Positions 10,141 through 18,569 are shown, counted from the first letter of the stretch. The stretch: DNA of 64,000 nt from an uncultured Spirochaetia bacterium (GCA_958296075.1 CATQHW010000002.1:1054001-1118000), one strand, 5' to 3'. Program-made: numbers and translations. The notes: generated by a model from the sequence alone, not told the origin.

Positions 10141-10260
10141 TCAGTTTGGGTCGCTTGCGGGTTTCGGGAAGAACTGGTCGACGAGAATCGCGTTCCCGTC
10201 GGGATCCCGGAACGTGACGTGAGCGGTGCCGGTGCCGGCGGGGTCGGTGTCCGTCTCAGG
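10141..10260 (-). pseudogene. 3' remnant of a glyoxalase/VOC-superfamily gene
   Basis: Just upstream of the enolase-superfamily gene, the minus strand encodes a 39-residue tail containing AHVTFRDPDGNAILVDQFFP and then a TGA stop. The FRDPDGN-x-hydrophobic-x-(D/E)Q pattern is the last strand pair of vicinal-oxygen-chelate (glyoxalase/bleomycin resistance) domains and includes the usual metal-ligand strand. Only the end of the domain survives. It abuts and slightly overlaps the stop of the neighbouring ATP-binding gene, so the break lies at about 10256-10260. Confidence 0.6.
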
Positions 10261-11332
10261 ACGCACGCGGCGCCTCCTTCCACAGGCGGATGGTGAAGCG
10301 GTACTCCTCTTCGATCAGATCCGGCTCGGTACCGTTGTGCTCCCTCATGCCGGGAACGATCTTGTTGCGCACTCCCATACCGCGGGCATCGACGTATCCA
10401 TAGTCACGCATGACGTTGACCAGGAGCTGATTGCGGGCGTACCGAGCCCCCAGCTTCATACCCGCGGGGGTCACGGTGTTGGGGAGCCGGCCGGGGCTCA
10501 CGATTTCCAGGCGGTTGGAATAGATGACCAGCATGACGTCGGTGCCGGCGATGCTGTAGTCGCGGTGGATGAGCGCGTTCGCCACCGCTTCGCGGATCAC
10601 CTCTTCCGGGTACTCCCAGCGGTCGATCCGCCGCGGGCCTTCGAGCCACGCGGTCGGGGACGTATTGCGCCGTACGAAGTCCCACGCCTGATCCACCAAC
10701 CCCGGCTCGAATGGCATTCCATCTTCTGCGTACAACGGTGTCATCGGTCCGCGCAGATCCAGGTTGGAGAGTAGCGTCATCCATGCGTCCGGATCGTCAT
10801 GACTCGGCGCGGTATCGTCCAATACCCGAACGAAATAGTCGCGTAGTCGACGTATGTCGAGTGTGTCGATAGCAGAGCCAGGTACCGGCTTCAGCCCGTA
10901 GTCAAGGTTCCCGGATTGCCGATAGAGTCGCTGCTCTTCCTCTCGCGTTGCGTCACGCGTCGACGTACCTACGCGTGTTTTCGTAATCCAGTAAGACCCA
11001 CGCTTGACCTTGTAGGGCTTATCCGGCGCATCTGCCGGGAGTGATACGATGCCGACCACTTTATCATCATCCCAATCCATGGCTTCCCACGATGGGTTCG
11101 TAGCCGGCTGTAGATGTGAACGCGCGACCTCCATGACCCACTCTTCGGCTTTGGCGCGGTCGCGCGTCAGCCCGCTCACCGTCTGGTCCTTTTCGACTCC
11201 CAGGAGAATGTAGCCACCGTCATGATTCAGAAGAGCAGCCATTTCCTCGGCCAGATCAACAGGCCTGATGTCATCGCGCTTGAACTCGACACGTGGATGC
11301 CTTCGGATGAGGACGCCTCGAAGCCGGGACAT
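10256..11332 (-). CDS. AlbA_2/Schlafen-like ATP-binding protein
   Basis: The product has 358 residues. The N-terminal AlbA_2 domain (VEFKRDDIRP, then HDGGYILLGVEKD) is followed by a C-terminal GHKL-type half with the N-box REAVANALIHRDYS and the glycine box GRLPN. Such proteins are usually annotated as putative transcriptional regulators or DNA-binding ATPases and are common in accessory and defence islands. Family members often run to about 450 residues. The usual middle segment (a GLLLFG-type motif) seems absent between SNLDL and MPFEPG, so an in-frame internal loss is possible. The frame is open upstream into a PHP-domain relic. I placed the start at the ATG beside SRLRG; a chimeric start at 11572 cannot be excluded. 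Confidence 0.7.
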   Translation of the reverse strand: MSRLRGVLIRRHPRVEFKRDDIRPVDLAEEMAALLNHDGGYILLGVEKDQTVSGLTRDRAKAEEWVMEVARSHLQPATNPSWEAMDWDDDKVVGIVSLPADAPDKPYKVKRGSYWITKTRVGTSTRDATREEEQRLYRQSGNLDYGLKPVPGSAIDTLDIRRLRDYFVRVLDDTAPSHDDPDAWMTLLSNLDLRGPMTPLYAEDGMPFEPGLVDQAWDFVRRNTSPTAWLEGPRRIDRWEYPEEVIREAVANALIHRDYSIAGTDVMLVIYSNRLEIVSPGRLPNTVTPAGMKLGARYARNQLLVNVMRDYGYVDARGMGVRNKIVPGMREHNGTEPDLIEEEYRFTIRLWKEAPRAS

Positions 11333-11572
11333 ATCGTGACTTTTTCTGCCTTTTGCGGCGTCGCGAAACGCGGCAACTCCGCTTACGTCGTTGTGATTGG
11401 TGACGGCAAGCACCGAGACGCCGACTTCAGCAGCCTTGGCGACGATCGCCTCGGCGTGAGCTCGGGGGTCTCCGTCGGTCTCCTGACCGCGAAACCTGCT
11501 CAGGTAGTGTTGCGGGTTCACCTGCAGCGCGCAACGATGGAACACGGCGCCTGCTCGACTAGTAGTCGTCAT
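11333..11572 (-). pseudogene. N-terminal fragment of a PHP-domain ATPase-like protein
   Basis: From an ATG at 11572 the minus strand encodes MTTTSRAGAVFHRCALQVNP, then YLSRFRG, then VGVSVLAVTNHNDVSGVAAF. This matches the beginning of PHP-type phosphoesterase/ATPase proteins (first His strand, then TDHN-like). After about 75 residues it breaks off at AAKGRK and runs in frame into the AlbA-domain gene. The remaining metal ligands and the ATPase part are absent. If translated it would make a PHP-AlbA chimera. I read it as a deletion scar. Confidence 0.45.
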
Positions 11573-11631
11573 GCTCGTTCTCCGTAGGGATGGTCTCCTT
11601 CCCGGATCGCGCCGGGGCTGCTCACTGTCGA

Positions 11632-12663
11632 TTATGCAGTGGCGTCGCTCGCGGCCGCCAGCCGCGCGCGACGCAAACCTTCGCGGAAACCGACCATCTG
11701 GTCGGCAGCTTCGTCGTACAGGCGTAACGTCAGAGAATGAATTACGTCGCGGAAGCGGAGCGCGGGTACCGCCTGCAGCGCCGGCACCTCCCGTTGAGCA
11801 CGCTCCAGGTTGTAGTTGGGGATGCGCGGGACCAAGTGGTGGATGTGATGGTAGCCGATGCTGCCGGTGAAGAATTGCAGAACCTTCGGAAGTCTCAGAT
11901 AGGAAGCTCCCCGGAGCGCCGCGGAGGAGTAATTCCAGTTTCCGGCGCGGGTCCAGTACACCCCCTCGAACTGGTGCTGGACGTAGAACAGCCACGTCCC
12001 GACCGCCAATGCCACGATCATGACGGGGAGGAACGTCAACGCGAAGTTCACGAACCCGAACGGGAGCGACATCAGCGCCACGAACAGCACTACCCCGAGA
12101 TTGGTCCAGATGATCGCCCTCAACTCACGTCTGCCGATACCTGGCATCGGCAACCGGTTATAGACGAGGTGCCCGCAGGGCGAAATCAGGAAGAACAGCA
12201 CGAACGGATTGCGGAACAACCGGTACACCAGCCGCAGAGGCAACGGCGCCGACATGAATTCATCCACCGTCATGGTCCACACGTCGCCCAGGTCGCGCCG
12301 GTCCAGGTCGCCGGCCGTGGCGTGGTGGCGCGCGTGCTTATGGGTCCAGTGCCGGAACGGCGTGAAGACGATGATCCCGGTCAGGTAGCCGACGAAGCGA
12401 TTCCAGCGCGCGTCCCGAAACAGCGAGCCGTGACCGGCGTCGTGGAAAAGGATGAACACCCGGACCATGAAGCCCGCAGTGGGCAGAGCGAGGAGCAGCG
12501 CCAGCCAGTAGGACACCTGCGCCAAGGCGCCCATGGCAATTACGCCGGCAACGTAGGGAAGGAGCGTGTTGGCGATCTGTCCCAGGCTTTTGGCCTGGTC
12601 AGGAGTACGGTACTGTGAGAGCTGCGCCTGCAAGGCGCGCTCTTCGGCTGAGGGAACGAGCAT
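11632..12663 (-). CDS. Membrane fatty acid desaturase (delta-12/omega-6-like)
   Basis: A 343-residue integral membrane di-iron desaturase. It carries the three histidine boxes HDAGH, HKHARHH and HHIHH in the standard order, with hydrophobic hairpins before box 1 (VAGVIAMGALAQVSYWLALL) and between boxes 2 and 3. It would insert a cis double bond into acyl chains of membrane lipids to adjust fluidity. Length and layout are normal for the family. No Shine-Dalgarno precedes the ATG; instead TATACT lies 7 nt upstream. Confidence 0.92.
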   Translation of the reverse strand: MLVPSAEERALQAQLSQYRTPDQAKSLGQIANTLLPYVAGVIAMGALAQVSYWLALLLALPTAGFMVRVFILFHDAGHGSLFRDARWNRFVGYLTGIIVFTPFRHWTHKHARHHATAGDLDRRDLGDVWTMTVDEFMSAPLPLRLVYRLFRNPFVLFFLISPCGHLVYNRLPMPGIGRRELRAIIWTNLGVVLFVALMSLPFGFVNFALTFLPVMIVALAVGTWLFYVQHQFEGVYWTRAGNWNYSSAALRGASYLRLPKVLQFFTGSIGYHHIHHLVPRIPNYNLERAQREVPALQAVPALRFRDVIHSLTLRLYDEAADQMVGFREGLRRARLAAASDATA

Positions 12664-12670
12664 AGGCCCA

Positions 12671-12676
12671 AGTATA
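12671..12676 (-). promoter_or_regulatory. -10 element placed for a leaderless transcript (desaturase)
   Basis: TATACT read on the minus strand ends 7 nt before the desaturase ATG. Transcription from such a -10 would begin at or next to the start codon. No convincing -35 is visible at 16-18 nt upstream and no Shine-Dalgarno is present. Confidence 0.5.
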
Positions 12677-12774
12677 CAGGAAACGACGTGCCCGTAGCCA
12701 TTGGCCGTTGACCTGCTGCCAAGCGCCGACAGCGCGCAAGCGCTGAAGCGCCGCGCACCGGCGCCACCACGGTT

Positions 12775-14007
12775 TCAGGATCGGTCGGCAGGCCAACCGG
12801 CCAAGGCATCATGATCGTCGGACTCCGGGGCGTCAATGCCTTGTTGTCGGATCGGATGCGGGGTTCCGTTCACAACACGAAGCAGCCTTGCCCGTATCGC
12901 TCGGCTGGAGGCGGCGAGATCGACCGTGGCGAAGCGAAACTCGTGTCCCTGGATGGCCGCGGCTTCGGAGACGTCTCCCTGGACCGACGGGTGCAGCAAC
13001 ATTCCAGCGGCACCGAGCGACCGCGGATCGTCGGCTCGCTCCTGAGACCGCACGTAGGAGTAGATCTGGTAGAGGTATCCACTGCGCAGCGTCTCCTCCC
13101 CGTAGCGACCTGGAGTCACAATCGACGTGAATTTGGTGTCGATGATGATTCGCTGGTCGCGGGACTCCAGAACTATGTCGGTCTTCATTGACGGTAGCAG
13201 CTCGCTCAGTCGAGGCGTGCCGTCTTCCACTTGCCACCGCATCTGAGTCCCCATCCGCGTGCTCCACCCCTGTGGCGACAACGCCACGTCGTAGAATCCG
13301 CCCACCGCCGCCTCGAACAGCGTCCGGGCCCAGACTTCATCGCGGTCGGGCGAAGACAGATACCTTCCGCCCGCGGCCTCGGTTGGCAGCGCAAGACTGA
13401 AGGCGAGTTCGGCGGCGGCCATCATTCTCCAATCCTCGGAGTCCATGCGTCCCCGCAACTCGGCGGCGGCGCCGCTCCGTCCCCGCGGGTCGGCAAGAGC
13501 CGGGTCGGAGCTCACGCCGGCGGCCTCCAGGCGGGCATCCGCGGCCCGGCAGCGGGAAACCAGGTCCGCACCGCGGACGACCTTGGCCACCTGCCGCACG
13601 GCCGCGCGGACGAACCGGTTGCGCGGCGTGTCGACCGTGAGTTCCTCGTACCGGCAGGCGACCCTGCCGCGCGGCAGCAGTTGGCGCCGTTCGGTGCGCA
13701 GCAGGTCGATGCGCCCGCGCACGCGCCGCAGCTCCGCACTGGTTCCCTGGAAGGCAAAGCTCAGGTTGCGCCGCAGCCGTCGCTCGATGGCGCGAGTAAG
13801 GATCTCCGCCACCAAGTCGGGGAGCTCGTCCGGGTTATCCTCGACGGCGACCCTTCGAGCCGGCCGCAGCTCCCGGTAGAGACGGGAGGCGTACAGCATC
13901 AGCAGCCAGATGTTGCGGATCGGAATTCGGCCGACGCTGCGCGGGTCACCGGTGACCGATAGTTCACTCGCGGCGGGCCGCGCCGCCTCCGTACCGGCGG
14001 TTTCCAT
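12775..14007 (-). CDS. mcrC: McrC, subunit of a modified-DNA restriction endonuclease
   Basis: About 410 residues. N-terminal IPIRNIWLLMLYASRLYRE is the McrC signature. The central part carries GRIDLLRTER and RYEELTVDTPRNRFV. The C-terminal PD-(D/E)xK nuclease core is visible as KTDIVLESRDQRIIIDTKF, where D and DTK form the active site. McrC supplies the nuclease and stimulates the GTPase of McrB. The ATG overlaps the mcrB stop as TGATG, so translation is coupled. The frame is open further upstream, but only the METAGTEAARP start fits the junction. Confidence 0.92.
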   Translation of the reverse strand: METAGTEAARPAASELSVTGDPRSVGRIPIRNIWLLMLYASRLYRELRPARRVAVEDNPDELPDLVAEILTRAIERRLRRNLSFAFQGTSAELRRVRGRIDLLRTERRQLLPRGRVACRYEELTVDTPRNRFVRAAVRQVAKVVRGADLVSRCRAADARLEAAGVSSDPALADPRGRSGAAAELRGRMDSEDWRMMAAAELAFSLALPTEAAGGRYLSSPDRDEVWARTLFEAAVGGFYDVALSPQGWSTRMGTQMRWQVEDGTPRLSELLPSMKTDIVLESRDQRIIIDTKFTSIVTPGRYGEETLRSGYLYQIYSYVRSQERADDPRSLGAAGMLLHPSVQGDVSEAAAIQGHEFRFATVDLAASSRAIRARLLRVVNGTPHPIRQQGIDAPESDDHDALAGWPADRS

Positions 14008-16112
14008 CAGAAATCGGCGAGCAGGGTCCTCTCCTGAGTGTCGGCCTTGTCGGTCTGATCGAACCAGTATTCGCGGAGCAGCGGCGCGATCTCCGTTTCG
14101 ACTATCTCGCGGTACCACTTCTGCGGATCGTCGATCCGCGTGTCCGGGGCGACCGTGAGGTAGCTGTGGCCCACCCGGAACTGCTTGCCCAGACCCTGAT
14201 CGGTCGCTATCTCCCGGTTCAGAGCGACCATTCGTTGCTCGACTCTCCGCAGGAAGTCGTCGTCAAGTGCTCCTTGAGCCTGCATCCACTGACGCCACGG
14301 CTCGCCGAAGATCGGCACCAGATCGACGAACGTGAACCGGCGGCGCAGCGCCAGATCGACCAATGCCAACGACCGGTCGGCGACGTTCATGGTGCCGATC
14401 AGATAGACGTTGGGCGGAATATGGACGCGCTCGTCCTCATCGCGGGAGTAGGCGAGAGCCAACGCTTCCTCCGGCATCCTCTTGTCGGCCTCCAGCAACG
14501 TGAGCATTTCCCCGAAGATCTGCGCCGGGTTACCCCGATTGATCTCCTCGATGACTATGACGTAGTCGTGGTCCGGATCGTTCTGCGCCTCCGCCGTGAC
14601 CTTCAGGAACGGCCCATCGGTCAGCTCCAACCGTCCTTCCACGGGACGATGACCGCGCACGAAGTCTTCGTATGACAGGTTGGGGTGGAACTGGAGATGA
14701 CGGACACGACGCTCGTCCTTGTGGCCGAGCAAGGCGAAGGCCAGCTTCTTCGCCAACCAGGTCTTGCCCGTACCCGGCGGTCCCTGCAGAATCAGATTCT
14801 TCCGACTCCGCAGCCGGCCGAGCACCTTTTCGAGCTCTTTTCGCGAAAGGAAGCAGCCTTCGCTCAGAACGTCGTCAACGGTGTACGTGGTACGCTTGTC
14901 CGGTCGATAAGCCGACCGCGACAACTCCGGGAAAGAGTGGACCGGAGCATCCGATTCGAACCGCTCCAGTAGTCTGTCTCTGAGTTCCAGGTATTCTCGA
15001 CCATCCGGCTCATCCGATGTTGGATCTCTCAGCTCTTCTTTGATGTACTTGATGGAGTTGCCATCCAAAGGCGGAAAACTCCATGGGCGTATCCAGTAGA
15101 GTCCGATGGTAAGTGTCGGGATGCCAACTCCCTTGACGCCAACCCTTACCTTGTCGTATGAACGCATAAACGCTGCGCGCTCACCTTCATCATCCACATC
15201 GGCCAGTTTGATGGCGTTCACGAAGAGATCCCACAATGCGTCGATGTCGTCGGGGTTTCGATCCTTTTCGTGGGAGAAGAACCAAGTCCTCCTTGGATCG
15301 AGTGTCGGGATTCCATCTTCGTCCGTATTCAACGTCGGAGCCGGCTCCTGCACTTTCAGAAAGCTCGCAAGTTCTTTGGCGACGGATTCCCGTCGAGTGT
15401 CTGCCATCCGTCTATTGAAACATCCGAACGTAGAAAACGGGCAGTAGTCTCGCAGGTCTCCCTCGGTACCATCCGAGAACCGGTCACGGGCAAGGAACGC
15501 CATGTCCGGGCGCCGGGAAATTGCGAGTAGCGCAGAGATCAATGGCCCTCGGTCGTTCCGGTATTGCAGCAGCTTGTCAGCTACCTCGGAGTAGAACCTG
15601 GTCCAGGCGAACCGCTGGCCCTCACCGAATCGGTCTTGCCAGAGAGACTGATTCCGGAACCAGTCGATATCCTGCTCTTCACCGTGGAATGCGAACCGGA
15701 TCAGGGCGCTCGCGCCAGCGGGCATCGCTCCCTGCCCAGGTTCCACCTTCCAAACGGTTCGCATGTTGGTGTAGAAGTACCACTCCCGCGGAGGTTCCAC
15801 CCGCTTCCAGGAAACCTTCAATCGACGGCCATCACCGATGTTCTCCGTGACTTTGCCAACGGCCGTGATCTTCATTACCGAGACCGGAAATCCACGGTTG
15901 TCGAACGGCAATCCACCCTCTAGAGTGTTACGTAGAGATTTGATAGCGATCCGGTCGCCGGGCAGGACCGACTTGACGTGATCGACGAAACGGTCGCGGT
16001 CCGTTTCCCACACGCCGTCCGCCAGGAAACGATCGGTCTGATCCTGCCCATCCCACACGGCGCCAACGAACCATGCCGGGCGTTGCTCTATCGTCTTGGA
16101 AGGTCGATCCAT
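14007..16112 (-). CDS. mcrB: McrB, AAA+ GTPase of a modified-DNA restriction system
   Basis: About 701 residues. The N-terminal roughly 130 residues (PAWFVGAVWDGQDQTDRF to REWYFYTNM) form a PUA/EVE-like module of the kind that often serves as the modified-base reader. A middle region (GIPTLTIGLYWIRPW) links to the AAA+ motor: Walker A LQGPPGTGKT, the McrB-type Walker B VIVIEEINRGN, and sensor motif LIGTMNVADRS followed by ALRRRF. It would translocate or loop DNA for McrC cleavage. I chose the ATG at 16112 because GGGAG precedes it by 7 nt. Upstream in-frame codons run into tRNA-Asn. The coding stretch is visibly less GC-rich than its neighbours, suggesting horizontal acquisition. Confidence 0.93.
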   Translation of the reverse strand: MDRPSKTIEQRPAWFVGAVWDGQDQTDRFLADGVWETDRDRFVDHVKSVLPGDRIAIKSLRNTLEGGLPFDNRGFPVSVMKITAVGKVTENIGDGRRLKVSWKRVEPPREWYFYTNMRTVWKVEPGQGAMPAGASALIRFAFHGEEQDIDWFRNQSLWQDRFGEGQRFAWTRFYSEVADKLLQYRNDRGPLISALLAISRRPDMAFLARDRFSDGTEGDLRDYCPFSTFGCFNRRMADTRRESVAKELASFLKVQEPAPTLNTDEDGIPTLDPRRTWFFSHEKDRNPDDIDALWDLFVNAIKLADVDDEGERAAFMRSYDKVRVGVKGVGIPTLTIGLYWIRPWSFPPLDGNSIKYIKEELRDPTSDEPDGREYLELRDRLLERFESDAPVHSFPELSRSAYRPDKRTTYTVDDVLSEGCFLSRKELEKVLGRLRSRKNLILQGPPGTGKTWLAKKLAFALLGHKDERRVRHLQFHPNLSYEDFVRGHRPVEGRLELTDGPFLKVTAEAQNDPDHDYVIVIEEINRGNPAQIFGEMLTLLEADKRMPEEALALAYSRDEDERVHIPPNVYLIGTMNVADRSLALVDLALRRRFTFVDLVPIFGEPWRQWMQAQGALDDDFLRRVEQRMVALNREIATDQGLGKQFRVGHSYLTVAPDTRIDDPQKWYREIVETEIAPLLREYWFDQTDKADTQERTLLADF

Positions 16113-16174
16113 GCCATGGCTCCCGAATGGGTGCTCGGTGTCGGTCGGAGTCATTGCCGACGAGCAGGCGGTAG

Positions 16175-16247
16175 CTCCCCCGGCATGACTCGAACATGCG
16201 ACATGATGGTTAACAGCCATCCGCTCTACCAGCTGAGCTACAGGGGA
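16175..16247 (-). tRNA. tRNA-Asn (anticodon GTT)
   Basis: A 73-nt cloverleaf on the minus strand: acceptor TCCCCTG/CGGGGGA with one T-G pair, D arm GCTC/GAGC, anticodon stem GATGG/CCATC with loop CTGTTAA, T arm GCATG-TTCGAGT-CATGC, and discriminator G. CCA is not encoded. The mcrBC pair lies immediately downstream on the same strand, a common insertion position for accessory DNA. Confidence 0.95.
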
Positions 16248-16328
16248 TCGGGTTGCCGACAACTCATACCACTTCTGAGCGCACGGGTCAAGTCGGTCCG
16301 CGGCAGGGCTGCGGCGGCGGTGGACGGC

Positions 16329-16348
16329 GGGCGGGCGGGCGGGCGGGG
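16329..16348 (+). other. G-quadruplex-forming tract in front of the pterin dehydratase gene
   Basis: Five runs of three or four G separated by single C residues (GGGC repeated, ending GGGG) lie 15 nt before the ATG at 16364. Single-nucleotide loops give very stable parallel quadruplexes in known examples. In the transcript it would sit where a ribosome-binding site is expected. It may equally be a chance (GGGC)n slippage repeat. Confidence 0.5.
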
Positions 16349-16363
16349 TAGGCTCCCGCGCCG

Positions 16364-16657
16364 ATGGCAACCGCGCTCGCCGAAGATCAGATACAGGCGG
16401 CCGTGCAGGGACTAAACCGTTGGAGCCGGGACGGGGACGCCCTGCAGCGGGAGTTCCGGTTCGGGAGCTTCCGTGAGGCGGTCTCCTTCATCGTCCGCAT
16501 CGCCTTCGCCGCCGAAGCGGCCAACCACCACCCCGAGATCTGGAACGTGTACGGTACGGTGCGCATCCGGCTCAGCACGCACGAAGCCGGGGATAGCATC
16601 ACGCAGCGGGACGTGGACCTGGCGGCGGCGATCGACGCGATCGCGTGGGTCGCTTGA
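16364..16657 (+). CDS. 4a-hydroxytetrahydrobiopterin dehydratase (PCD/DCoH)
   Basis: A 97-residue protein of normal family length. The N-terminus ends in LNRWSRDGDALQREFRFGSF. The signature ANHHPEIWNVYGTVRIRLSTH includes the paired histidines of the active site and the HPE-W-VY core, followed by ITQRDVDLAAAID. It recycles the 4a-hydroxy-pterin cofactor made by aromatic amino acid hydroxylases. No such hydroxylase lies nearby, so it may act as a stand-alone housekeeping dehydratase. No Shine-Dalgarno is visible; a TAGGCT lies 9 nt upstream behind a G-rich tract. Confidence 0.9.
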   Translation: MATALAEDQIQAAVQGLNRWSRDGDALQREFRFGSFREAVSFIVRIAFAAEAANHHPEIWNVYGTVRIRLSTHEAGDSITQRDVDLAAAIDAIAWVA

Positions 16658-16691
16658 CAGCGCCTTGCTGCGTGTGCAGGGTTGCGCCTCC

Positions 16692-16765
16692 GGGCGATTA
16701 GCTCAGATGGCTAGAGTACTAGCTTGACATGCTAGGGGTCACTGGTTCGAGTCCAGTATCGCCCA
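16692..16765 (+). tRNA. tRNA-Val (anticodon GAC)
   Basis: A 74-nt cloverleaf: acceptor GGGCGAT/ATCGCCC, anticodon stem CTAGC/GCTAG with loop TTGACAT, T arm ACTGG-TTCGAGT-CCAGT, and discriminator A. CCA is not encoded. It follows the pterin dehydratase gene by 34 nt. Confidence 0.95.
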
Positions 16766-16895
16766 TACGCAGCGTTGGAGCCGAACGACGGCGGAGACGG
16801 CAGCGCGCGCAGGTGCGCGCGGCGTTCGGCGACCGCTTCCATGAAGACCGCTCCGACCGCAGCGCCCCGCACGAGCACGGGCCGGAGCATACCGG

Positions 16896-18068
16896 GTGAA
16901 GATCAGCGACGTTCAGGTGATTCCCTTCACCGTTCGGCGGCGGGGATTCCACAACGCGGAGTTGCGGCCGGCGACCGACACGCTGCAGACGGTGACCCGC
17001 GTGATCACCGACCAGGGAGCCGAGGGGTACTACTTCGGCGGCGCCGGCCATGGAGATCAGGTCGGCCTGCACGCCGCCGATCGCCATCTGCTGACCGGCC
17101 GCATCCGCGATCTGGTGGCCGGCCACGACCCGTTCGATCGCGAGAAATTCTGGCGCTGGCTGTGGGTGGCGAATCTGCCCGAGCATCTGATCAGCGTGCT
17201 GGACAACGCGCTCTGGGACCTGCAGGGCCGGGCGCTCGGGGTTCCGGTCTGCAAGCTGGCCGGCGGCTGCCGCGACCGCGTCCGCGCGTACGCCAGCACC
17301 TTTCCGAACCTGGGGCCGCCGGACGTGTACGCGCAGCACGCTGTCGCGTGCAAGCGGCAGGGCTACCGCCATTACAAGATACACCCCTATTACTTCTGGG
17401 ACCCGGCGACCGGGCGGGCCGACCCTGGGCGTCCTTCGCACGTCGAGCACGACGTCGCCGCGTGCCGGGCGGTCCGTGACGCGGTGGGCCCGGAGATGGA
17501 ACTCAGCTTCGACGTGTGGGGCACGTACCGGACGTACGAGGAAGCGGTCTGGGTCGGGCGGCGGCTGGAGGAGTTGGGGTTCGTCTGGTACGAGCACCCG
17601 CTGAACGAATACCAGGTGGCGGCGTACGAGAAGCTGTCGGCGGAGCTGGCGATCCCGATCCTGGCGCCGGAGATCGCGGCCGGCAGCCTGTATACGCGGG
17701 CCGAATGGGTGCGGCGCGGAGCCGCGGACATGAGCCGTATCGACGTGCTGCGCGGCGGCGTGACCGGCTGCCTGAAGACCGCCGCGGTGTGCGAGGCCTT
17801 CGGCGTGCGCCTGGAGATCCACATGGCCGGCTTCGGCAACCTGCAGGTGCTGGGCGCCACCAGCGAGGATACCTGCCGCTACTACGAGCGCGGTCTGCTG
17901 GCGCCGGGAGTCGACTACGAGACCCCGGAGCCGTACCTGGAGGAACTGTGCGACCCGCTCGACGCCGGCGGCTACGTGCGCGTGCCGATGCACCCGGGGA
18001 TGGGATACCGGATCGACTGGGACTACATACGGGAGCACCGCATCGAAGGTGACGGGGGATCGACGTGA
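16896..18068 (+). CDS. Enolase-superfamily enzyme (mandelate racemase/muconate lactonizing type)
   Basis: A 390-residue protein. The N-terminal cap (KISDVQVIPFTVRRRG to about residue 130) is followed by a barrel. Metal ligands are visible as LSFDVWG (Asp), WYEHPLNE (Glu) and LAPEIAAG (Glu). The beta-2 strand reads YKIHPYYFW, with Lys and His where the catalytic KxK or equivalent lies, and a late LEIHMAGFG supplies another His. It is probably a dehydratase or racemase of an acid sugar. It is the first gene of a same-strand catabolic cluster and overlaps the next, broken gene by 4 bp. GTG start. A CATACC hexamer sits 2 nt upstream. Confidence 0.82.
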   Translation: MKISDVQVIPFTVRRRGFHNAELRPATDTLQTVTRVITDQGAEGYYFGGAGHGDQVGLHAADRHLLTGRIRDLVAGHDPFDREKFWRWLWVANLPEHLISVLDNALWDLQGRALGVPVCKLAGGCRDRVRAYASTFPNLGPPDVYAQHAVACKRQGYRHYKIHPYYFWDPATGRADPGRPSHVEHDVAACRAVRDAVGPEMELSFDVWGTYRTYEEAVWVGRRLEELGFVWYEHPLNEYQVAAYEKLSAELAIPILAPEIAAGSLYTRAEWVRRGAADMSRIDVLRGGVTGCLKTAAVCEAFGVRLEIHMAGFGNLQVLGATSEDTCRYYERGLLAPGVDYETPEPYLEELCDPLDAGGYVRVPMHPGMGYRIDWDYIREHRIEGDGGST

Positions 18069-18527
18069 GCGGTCCGTTGCGCGGCATCTTCCCGGTGGTG
18101 CTGACGCCGTTCGCCGGCGACGGTTCGATCGATACGGAGGCGTTGCGGAAGGAGGTCGACTTCAGCGTGGCGGCCGGCGCGCATGGGCTGGTGTACCCGG
18201 TGCTGGCCAGCGAGTTCCAGTACCTGTCGGACGCCGAGCGGCGCGCCGCGGTGGAGGTGGTCGTGCGGCAGGCCGACGGCCGCGCGCCGGTGGTGGCGGG
18301 CGTCGCGGCGCCAGCGCCGCGTGCGGCGGCCGAACATGCCCGGCACGCGGCCGCTGATCAACCTGGCCTGCCTGCTCGGGCTCGCCGTCTGCAAGGAGGT
18401 GTTGGTGCGCCGCGGCGTGTTCGGCTCCACGGCGATCCGCGTTCCGGGGAGCGTTCGACTCGACGCCGAGGACCGCCGCGAGCTCGAACAGGTCCTCGCC
18501 GACCTGCAACCGCTGCTGCGCGTCTGA
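18065..18527 (+). pseudogene. DHDPS/NAL-family lyase with its middle deleted
   Basis: The N-terminus is typical of the dihydrodipicolinate synthase/N-acetylneuraminate lyase family: RGIFPVVLTPFAGDGSIDTE, LVYPVLASEF and VVAGVAAPAPRAA. At about 18345 the family match jumps to another frame, where PLINLACLLGLAVCKEVLVR and a normal C-terminus (ending LQPLLRV) follow. About 170 residues are missing, including the Tyr and the Schiff-base Lys, so no active lyase can be made. It starts inside the 3' end of the preceding enolase-superfamily gene (ATGA-type overlap), as an intact operon gene would. Confidence 0.8.
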
Positions 18528-18557
18528 GACGACCGGCCGCCGCCGGGAGGCACGTGC

Positions 18558-18563
18558 TATCGT
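18558..18563 (+). promoter_or_regulatory. -10 element placed for a leaderless transcript (formamidase-like gene)
   Basis: TATCGT ends 6 nt before the GTG at 18570. No Shine-Dalgarno is seen. It belongs to the recurring TANNNT pattern of this window. Confidence 0.4.
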
Positions 18564-18569
18564 GACGCC

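Noticed and set aside
11573..11995. N-terminal 140 residues of the long frame that contains the AlbA-domain gene
   Set aside because: This part overlaps the desaturase gene in another frame and has shadow-like composition; real similarity begins only at 11572.
16113..16370. N-terminal extension of McrB
   Set aside because: The open frame passes through tRNA-Asn and the (GGGC)n tract; the SD-supported ATG at 16112 is the sensible start.
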